Below, piece by piece: positions 40,866 to 42,054 of a stretch of DNA of 42,054 bases. The DNA comes from Actinokineospora enzanensis DSM 44649 (GTDB lineage: Bacteria > Actinomycetota > Actinomycetes > Mycobacteriales > Pseudonocardiaceae), in NCBI RefSeq assembly GCF_000374445.1, contig NZ_KB894449.1, positions 1 to 42,054 on the forward strand, read 5' to 3'. How positions within the stretch are numbered: the stretch's first letter is position 1; each line of letters opens with the position of its first letter. The notes under the pieces were generated by a model that saw nothing but the letters and a program-made list of their open reading frames with translations, did no database searches and was not told where the DNA came from. Position numbers and translations under genes: made by a program.

Positions 40866-41702
40866 TTGATTACCGCCATCGTCATACCCGTCGATCCGGG
40901 TCAACCGATCCGGCTCCAGCAGCTCGAAACGAGTGACATCGACGCCTACCAGCAGATCGTGGGAGGCAACCTCCAGATCGTCGGTCTCGAACGACCGGCG
41001 GCCGGGATGTACCTCAACGAGTCCGGCAAGCTGAACCGGATGCGCGTCAACCACCGAGCCACAACGCTCGTGTGGGTGCACAACTCGGCGTTCCGGAATC
41101 ACGATGTGATCGTGGGACCGGCGCTCATCGTCGGTCCGCCGAATCGCCACGGCGACGACACCTCGGCCCCGCAGGACCTCATCGACCTGCTGCTACACAG
41201 CGAGCGCTACCGCGTCCAACTCTGGACCGGCGGCGACTCTCAGTGGACGAGCGACCCAGAAGTGTTCACCGACTGGACGGAGGCCTACCGCTACGCCTTG
41301 CAGCAGGTCGAGACGCAAGAGGGCGCTCAGGAGGTCCGGGTCGTCGCCGAGCTGGCCGATGAACTGCGCGAGCAGTGGTTCAAGCTCGGCATCGAGAACC
41401 CGTGGATCAGTTCCGTGGACGACCCGCCGTTCACCCGGAACAGCTTGGTCGGCTGCTACAGCGTTGAGGAGCTGGAACAGAACATCGGGCACGGCAACTG
41501 GGCGATCGGCACCGCGTTCTACTACCGCGACCTGTGCTTCATCAACCAGGTCGAGGGTGGTGACGAGTGGCTGACCATCCGGCACGGCATCCCGTTCGAG
41601 TCCATGACGTTGGAGCCGAGTATCGAGGAAGGAAGGTTCGCTTCGCTCATCCGTAGGCTCCTGGCCGCTTCAAAGGAGCAGTGTCAGACGCTCACGTACT
41701 GA
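40866..41702 (+). CDS. DUF3846-like protein of a mobile element
   Basis: About 278 residues. The N-terminal part (ITAIVIPVDPGQPIRLQQLE, then IVGGNLQIVGLE and GMYLNESGKLNRMRVNHRAT) fits DUF3846, a domain common on actinobacterial plasmids, phages and integrative elements. The rest (WTDWTEAYRYALQQVETQ-like, and IGHGNWAIGTAFYYRDLCFINQVEGGDEWLTI) is probably a second, unnamed domain. The start is uncertain: TTG 40866 begins the conserved part with GAGCGG upstream, TTG 40764 would add a non-conserved Pro/Arg-rich piece. A strong terminator follows. Function unknown. Confidence 0.7.
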   Translation: MITAIVIPVDPGQPIRLQQLETSDIDAYQQIVGGNLQIVGLERPAAGMYLNESGKLNRMRVNHRATTLVWVHNSAFRNHDVIVGPALIVGPPNRHGDDTSAPQDLIDLLLHSERYRVQLWTGGDSQWTSDPEVFTDWTEAYRYALQQVETQEGAQEVRVVAELADELREQWFKLGIENPWISSVDDPPFTRNSLVGCYSVEELEQNIGHGNWAIGTAFYYRDLCFINQVEGGDEWLTIRHGIPFESMTLEPSIEEGRFASLIRRLLAASKEQCQTLTY

Positions 41703-41708
41703 GCAAAA

Positions 41709-41747
41709 CGTCCGTCGCCCTGGCCTTACAGCCCAGGGCGACGGACG
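41709..41747. terminator. Strong terminator hairpin
   Basis: A perfect 15-bp stem, CGTCCGTCGCCCTGG with its complement, and a 9-base loop, 7 bases after the stop of the DUF3846-like gene. Confidence 0.9.
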
Positions 41748-41811
41748 CCCAACGCATACACAATTTGCGTGAGGGAAAGCAGCCCGCTAGTGTGTCGTGA
41801 TCCTGCTGTGC

Positions 41812-42054
41812 TTACTTGGCGTTGTTGTCCACGAGCTTTCTGACGTTCTGCTGGACCAGGCGGACCTTGGCGAGGATCTCGTCGGCGGTGGCGGTCCAGC
41901 GGAACGGCTGGGCGTTGGTGTTCCAGTGGGTGATGTAGTCGCGGATCTGCTTGATCAGGACCGAGACGGAGCTGAATGTGCCGCGGCGGATGGCCTGGCG
42001 GGTGATGATCCCGAACCAGATCTCGATCTGGTTCATCCACGACGAACCGATCGG
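41812..42054 (-). CDS. IS630-family transposase, C-terminal part (runs off the window)
   Basis: The last 80 residues of a DDE transposase; the rest lies beyond the right edge. SSWMNQIEIWFGIITRQAIRRGTFSS (about the first 30 residues) and DYITHWNTNAQPFRW are the classic C-terminal motifs of IS630-type transposases, with the final catalytic Glu in QIEIWF. The stop is TAA 41814-41812. IS630 elements insert at TA; a TA at 41788-41789 just outside could mark the end of the element, but the terminal inverted repeat cannot be checked without the other end. Whether the gene is intact is not visible. Confidence 0.88.
   Translation of the reverse strand, partial: PIGSSWMNQIEIWFGIITRQAIRRGTFSSVSVLIKQIRDYITHWNTNAQPFRWTATADEILAKVRLVQQNVRKLVDNNAK

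Overview
The window is high-GC DNA with actinomycete gene style: frequent GTG starts, many 4-base ATGA/GTGA overlaps, an XRE-DUF5753/DUF397 pair, F420-type LLM oxidoreductases and an FxLD-type lanthipeptide leader. An actinobacterium, probably of the Pseudonocardiales, is the best guess. No rRNA or tRNA gene was seen.

Layout. 1-2343: a truncated lipoprotein gene, an XRE/DUF397 regulatory pair and a small divergent gene. 2350-2691: a gene-poor stretch with a terminator, a lone DnaA box and what looks like a remnant type I-E CRISPR array. 2696-5214: an aldo/keto reductase and LLM oxidoreductase operon diverging from a TetR gene across nested palindromic operators. 5267-8444: purSQL. 8675-12387: a DUF3800-like protein, a short-chain epimerase/reductase, and a DprA-like plus phosphoribosyltransferase pair. 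12430-18843: aldehyde dehydrogenase, metallo-beta-lactamase-fold hydrolase, secreted subtilisin with a P-domain, a DUF62 SAM hydrolase, purC and a DUF2334 deacetylase-like protein. 18894-19538: a chitin/cellulose-type lytic polysaccharide monooxygenase with a DasR-type operator in its leader. 19890-23790: a DrrAB-like ABC exporter, a small unknown protein, an NmrA-like reductase and a TetR regulator. 23892-25160: a DEDDh exonuclease fused to a BRCT domain.

25312-38995 is the most interesting part. It is a RiPP gene cluster that joins class I lanthipeptide machinery to a YcaO-TfuA pair, the known signature of backbone thioamide formation. An orphan LuxR-type regulator faces a small secreted protein. 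Then come an FxLD precursor peptide (six Cys and only Thr, no Ser, in the probable core), an attenuator hairpin, an ABC exporter, an LLM (probably F420-dependent) reductase, a full-length LanB, a LanC, a second degenerate LanB-like protein, a YcaO with a Nif11-like N-terminal segment, and a TfuA with a long C-terminal extension. From the LLM gene to the TfuA gene every junction is a 4-base stop/start overlap, so these six genes are almost certainly one translationally coupled unit. The predicted product is a peptide carrying methyllanthionine rings, possibly reduced dehydrobutyrine residues, and one or more thioamides. The thioamide is an inference from the genes, not something the sequence shows directly.

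39201-42054: a small accessory island (beta-class DNA methyltransferase, a probable ribbon-helix-helix protein, a DUF3846-like protein) ending in the C-terminal part of an IS630-family transposase that runs off the right edge.
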